NCBI GenBank assembly: GCA_047636495.1
Contig: JBLILH010000042.1
Location: 1-15,048 of the forward strand
DNA: 15,048 bases
Source: Endobugula sp047636495
Lineage (GTDB): Bacteria > Pseudomonadota > Gammaproteobacteria > Pseudomonadales > Cellvibrionaceae
Reading direction: 5' to 3'
In this document: positions 12,865 through 15,048 of the stretch, piece after piece
Layout: each line of letters starts with the position of its first letter
Numbering within the stretch: the stretch's first letter is position 1
Made by a program: the position numbers and the translations under genes
Notes under the pieces: generated by a model
The model's input: the letters and a program-made list of their open reading frames with translations, nothing else
Told to the model about the DNA's origin: nothing
Databases searched by the model: none

Positions 12865-14040
12865 TTATGCCGTTTTTTTATTATTGTTTTTAATCTGAGT
12901 AATGTTAGCGCACTTTACGGCTTCTTTAATCATTACTTCACCCAGCAAAACAGGTACAGCGTTTCCCACTTGGGCACCTTGACTCGTTATCCCCGCCGAA
13001 AACACGAAGTCATCTGGAAACGTTTGAAATCTCGCAGCATGCCTAATGGTTATTCCGTGATTTTTCCATGGATGCAAAAAACGTCCCTTTGATGGGTTAA
13101 AGCATCCAGTAGTCATTGTAGGGCCGGGTTGCCCTAAGCGAATTCTCCCGTAGACATCTTTATGCCCAACGTAACCATCGGCATGGCACTTTAACCTAAA
13201 GGCAATATCTTCTCGGCCACCATTAATGGGGGTTGCTATAAATCGATCACGTAACGCCTGAGTGTGATTCATATGAATGGCAGCGGGGTCTTCTGACACT
13301 TTAGGCATGGGTTGACCAAATGTGAGGGACTCTGCGAGTTCTTTGCCAATAACTTTCTTTAAATCATTAATTCTTGTTTTCGGAGCAGGTTCAAACACGG
13401 TTGATGCTGTTTTCCATTCAGGCTTCTTTGTGCCGGGCTTGAAGTGTGTTGATTCAGGCGGCCACACAACATCACTACTATCGCAGTCTGTACGCACACC
13501 TAAAATAAAAACACGCTGACGATTTTGTGGGACACCATAGTCTTTAGCATTTACTTTTATAGGACCTAATAAACGATAGCCATTTGCTCGACTTAGATTT
13601 TTAAATTTTTGAAGGTGTAGTTCATGACGCTTCCATAACAAACCAGGAACATTTTCTACTAAAAACACTTTTGGCTTTAATTCACGAACAAAATCAAAAT
13701 AGCGAATAAGTAACTTGTTTCGTGGATCATCGACACCTCGATCTAAAATACGGTGCTTAGAAAAACCTTGGCAAGGCGGCCCGCCCATCAAGAAATCTAA
13801 CTCGCCTACTTCGAGCTTAAGTTCTTTTCTGAAGTCCTCGGGGTCAAGTTCAAGTATATCTTCAGGATATACCTTCGTTGTGGCTTTCTTGTTCTTTACA
13901 AGATTGTGCGTATAAGTAGCACAAGCTGACTGATCAAATTCAACTGCTGCCAATACATCAACACCTACATTAAGAGCTGCGAGTGAAAAACCTCCGGCTC
14001 CGGCAAATAGGTCAATAGCTTTTATTTTTCCACCAAACAT
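12865..14040 (-). CDS. C5 cytosine-specific DNA methyltransferase
   Basis: Transfers a methyl group from S-adenosylmethionine to carbon 5 of cytosine in a specific DNA sequence. Numbering from the longer TTG-initiated frame (396 residues): motif I IDLFAGAGGFS (14-24, SAM binding), motif IV GGPPCQGFS with catalytic Cys95, motif VI ENV (134-136), motif VIII QNRQRVF (177-183), the target-recognition stretch about 190-330, motif IX RHAARFQTFP (338-347) and motif X GNAVPVLLG (364-372). All catalytic motifs are intact. I chose the ATG at 14040 (391 residues) because AGAG lies just upstream; a TTG at 14055 is possible. First gene of a three-gene operon with no recognisable restriction endonuclease alongside. 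Alternative role: orphan methyltransferase for epigenetic marking. Confidence 0.95.
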   Translation of the reverse strand: MFGGKIKAIDLFAGAGGFSLAALNVGVDVLAAVEFDQSACATYTHNLVKNKKATTKVYPEDILELDPEDFRKELKLEVGELDFLMGGPPCQGFSKHRILDRGVDDPRNKLLIRYFDFVRELKPKVFLVENVPGLLWKRHELHLQKFKNLSRANGYRLLGPIKVNAKDYGVPQNRQRVFILGVRTDCDSSDVVWPPESTHFKPGTKKPEWKTASTVFEPAPKTRINDLKKVIGKELAESLTFGQPMPKVSEDPAAIHMNHTQALRDRFIATPINGGREDIAFRLKCHADGYVGHKDVYGRIRLGQPGPTMTTGCFNPSKGRFLHPWKNHGITIRHAARFQTFPDDFVFSAGITSQGAQVGNAVPVLLGEVMIKEAVKCANITQIKNNNKKTA

Positions 14041-14087
14041 AAATTCTCTAATCAATACAAGTTCGCGTATATTTTATTTTGGTGGAA

Positions 14088-14116
14088 AGTATAACCGGCT
14101 AAGTCAACTGAGCCAA
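14088..14116 (-). promoter_or_regulatory. Candidate promoter of the methyltransferase operon
   Basis: On the minus strand, -35 TTGGCT (14111-14116), 17-bp spacer, -10 TATACT (14088-14093). It lies about 48 bp before the chosen ATG, and nothing else upstream fits as well. A single promoter here would drive all three genes, since the internal gaps are 44 bp and an overlap. Confidence 0.5.
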
Positions 14117-14232
14117 CCTATTATTTTATTCTTTTAAATCATGAGCTTGCAACAACAATATGTTATTAAAAATCACTTAAAAATATAAAGCTAGTTTTGG
14201 ACAAAAAGTCATAGGTCAAATCGCCCAACAAT

Positions 14233-14298
14233 AAAGGTGTCGGAGGGATTTAAAAACAACCCAATTGATCAATATTAAATCCCTCCGACACCTTTTTT
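14233..14298. terminator. Long perfect inverted repeat, possible terminator or mobile palindrome
   Basis: A 21-bp perfect inverted repeat (14233-14253 with 14275-14295, 21-base loop; core GGTGTCGGAGGGATT) followed on the plus strand by six T (14293-14298). It has the form of a rho-independent terminator on the plus strand. On the minus strand, where it lies 20 bp past the 14317 gene, the T-run is short (CCTTTATT) but the hairpin could still stop transcription entering the methyltransferase operon. The long arms are also like REP-type elements. Confidence 0.6.
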
Positions 14299-14316
14299 AC
14301 ACCTTTTGATGAGCTG

Positions 14317-14949
14317 TCATGTTTTATTGCTGCCTTTGCGTGCGAAAAAGGCTTTGCCTTGGTCGGTTAAGCGGTATTGTTGTAAACGGCTATTGGGCTT
14401 ATCGGGGAGGGTTCTTGCTATAAACTGTTGATCTAATAGCTCATTGATACGCAGGTTGAGCTTGCTGGATATTGATGTATGGCCAAGATTGTTGGCGATT
14501 TGGCTTTTGCTTTTTTCGCCGTTTAACAGCACCGCTAGAATACGGTTTGCTAGTGCAGATTCGATATTTGACTCTAGCCCCGACTCTAGCCCAGCTGTTT
14601 TAGCCTCTTCGATTTTCGCCGGAGCGGCGACAAAATCATTAATCACAAACTGCACCTGAAACTGTAGCCCCACTTCAGACCACCGTAAGCCTATGCCGGG
14701 GTATTGTTTGAGCTCGTCGGCGATCAGTTTAAGGCCGTTACCCCATTGGTCGATTAACCCTAGGTGCTTAAAAAATGGTGCGATGACTTTGTTACGAATA
14801 TCCGATTGGCGCGCTTCCATGTCGTTAAATTCGATAGAGGGCAGAAGTTTACCGGGGCTGGTAATTTCTACCATATCGTCGTAAATAGCGATTTTTATAT
14901 CTTTACCTGTTAACGAGTAATTGAGCGAGCTAGAGAGGCAACGAATTAT
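14317..14949 (-). pseudogene. RecG-like/AlbA-type regulator, C-terminal part (N-terminus lost)
   Basis: The frame is open from 14949 (just after a TGA at 14950-14952) to the stop at 14317. It reads NYSLTGKDIKIAIYDDMVEI then TSPGKLLPS, followed by SDIRNKVIAPFFKHLGLIDQWGNG, the end of the HATPase_c_4 domain found in proteins with an N-terminal AlbA_2/Schlafen-like DNA-binding domain (RecG-related regulators). After a linker containing GLESGLESNIES, a winged helix-turn-helix follows (NRILAVLLNGEKSKSQIANN to LTDQGKAFF). Upstream of 14949 the frame is broken and the AlbA_2 half is not found, so I call it a remnant. An ATG at 14874 could still give a 185-residue protein with an intact winged-helix end that might act on its own. 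Same strand as the methyltransferase operon. Confidence 0.72.
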
Positions 14950-15048
14950 TCATACGTGTAACCTACCGGAATATGCCAATTTATCACCGTCCAAAATCGT
15001 ACCGACACTGGCTGACAAGGGCATGTACATGGCTTCAGAGACGACTAT
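14950..15048. other. Window edge, no gene identified
   Basis: About 100 bp with stops in the frame of the regulator fragment. No recognisable part of an AlbA_2 domain could be read on either strand, so the break in the upstream gene is here or just outside the window. Confidence 0.3.

Noticed and set aside
1..15048. tRNA, rRNA or other structured RNA genes
   Set aside because: No cloverleaf, rRNA segment or riboswitch-like structure could be recognised on either strand by reading.

Overview
The window looks like an accessory region of a gammaproteobacterial chromosome or large plasmid. The evidence is the AT-rich composition, the Shine-Dalgarno/sigma70-type signals, the IS66, IS91 and DDE-type insertion-sequence debris, and several toxin-antitoxin modules of types common in Vibrio-like and other marine gammaproteobacteria. 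The genus cannot be fixed from the sequence. Two unusual proteins in the middle, one with an F-box-like stretch and one with Pro-Ser-x-Met tandem repeats, would fit a host-associated bacterium, but that is inference.

Layout. (1) 1-3250, almost all on the minus strand, is a row of three type II toxin-antitoxin loci: mazEF with a small downstream orphan gene and a terminator; parD with an internally deleted parE; and higBA of the toxin-first type. Each has a recognisable promoter with an overlapping palindrome. An IS66 remnant separates parD from higBA, and the higBA promoter lies inside the last codons of a decayed tyrosine-recombinase gene. (2) 3252-3470 and 7782-8001 are two copies (about 98% identical, direct orientation) of a 220-bp sequence whose first 72 bp is a stop-ridden piece of the same integrase. 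They bracket a 4.3-kb segment holding a truncated DDE transposase, a convergent pair of unrecognised exported or membrane proteins, an IS91-family transposase lacking its C-terminus, a second transposase scrap, and a REP-like palindrome with AATTTTAGG repeats. (3) 8041-14040 is a three-gene minus-strand operon: a C5 cytosine DNA methyltransferase, a 991-residue protein with a GHKL ATPase domain at each end, and a 603-residue protein with a receiver-like N-terminus and no recognisable DNA-binding output. (4) 14233-15048 holds a 21-bp perfect inverted repeat and the C-terminal part of a RecG-like/AlbA-type regulator whose N-terminus is broken.

The operon in (3) is the most interesting part. It pairs DNA modification with what looks like a two-component phosphorelay built on a MORC/HSP90-like ATPase, with no obvious restriction nuclease. 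The domains are individually recognisable. A defence or epigenetic-signalling role is inferred from the domains and from the surrounding island of TA modules and mobile-element debris.
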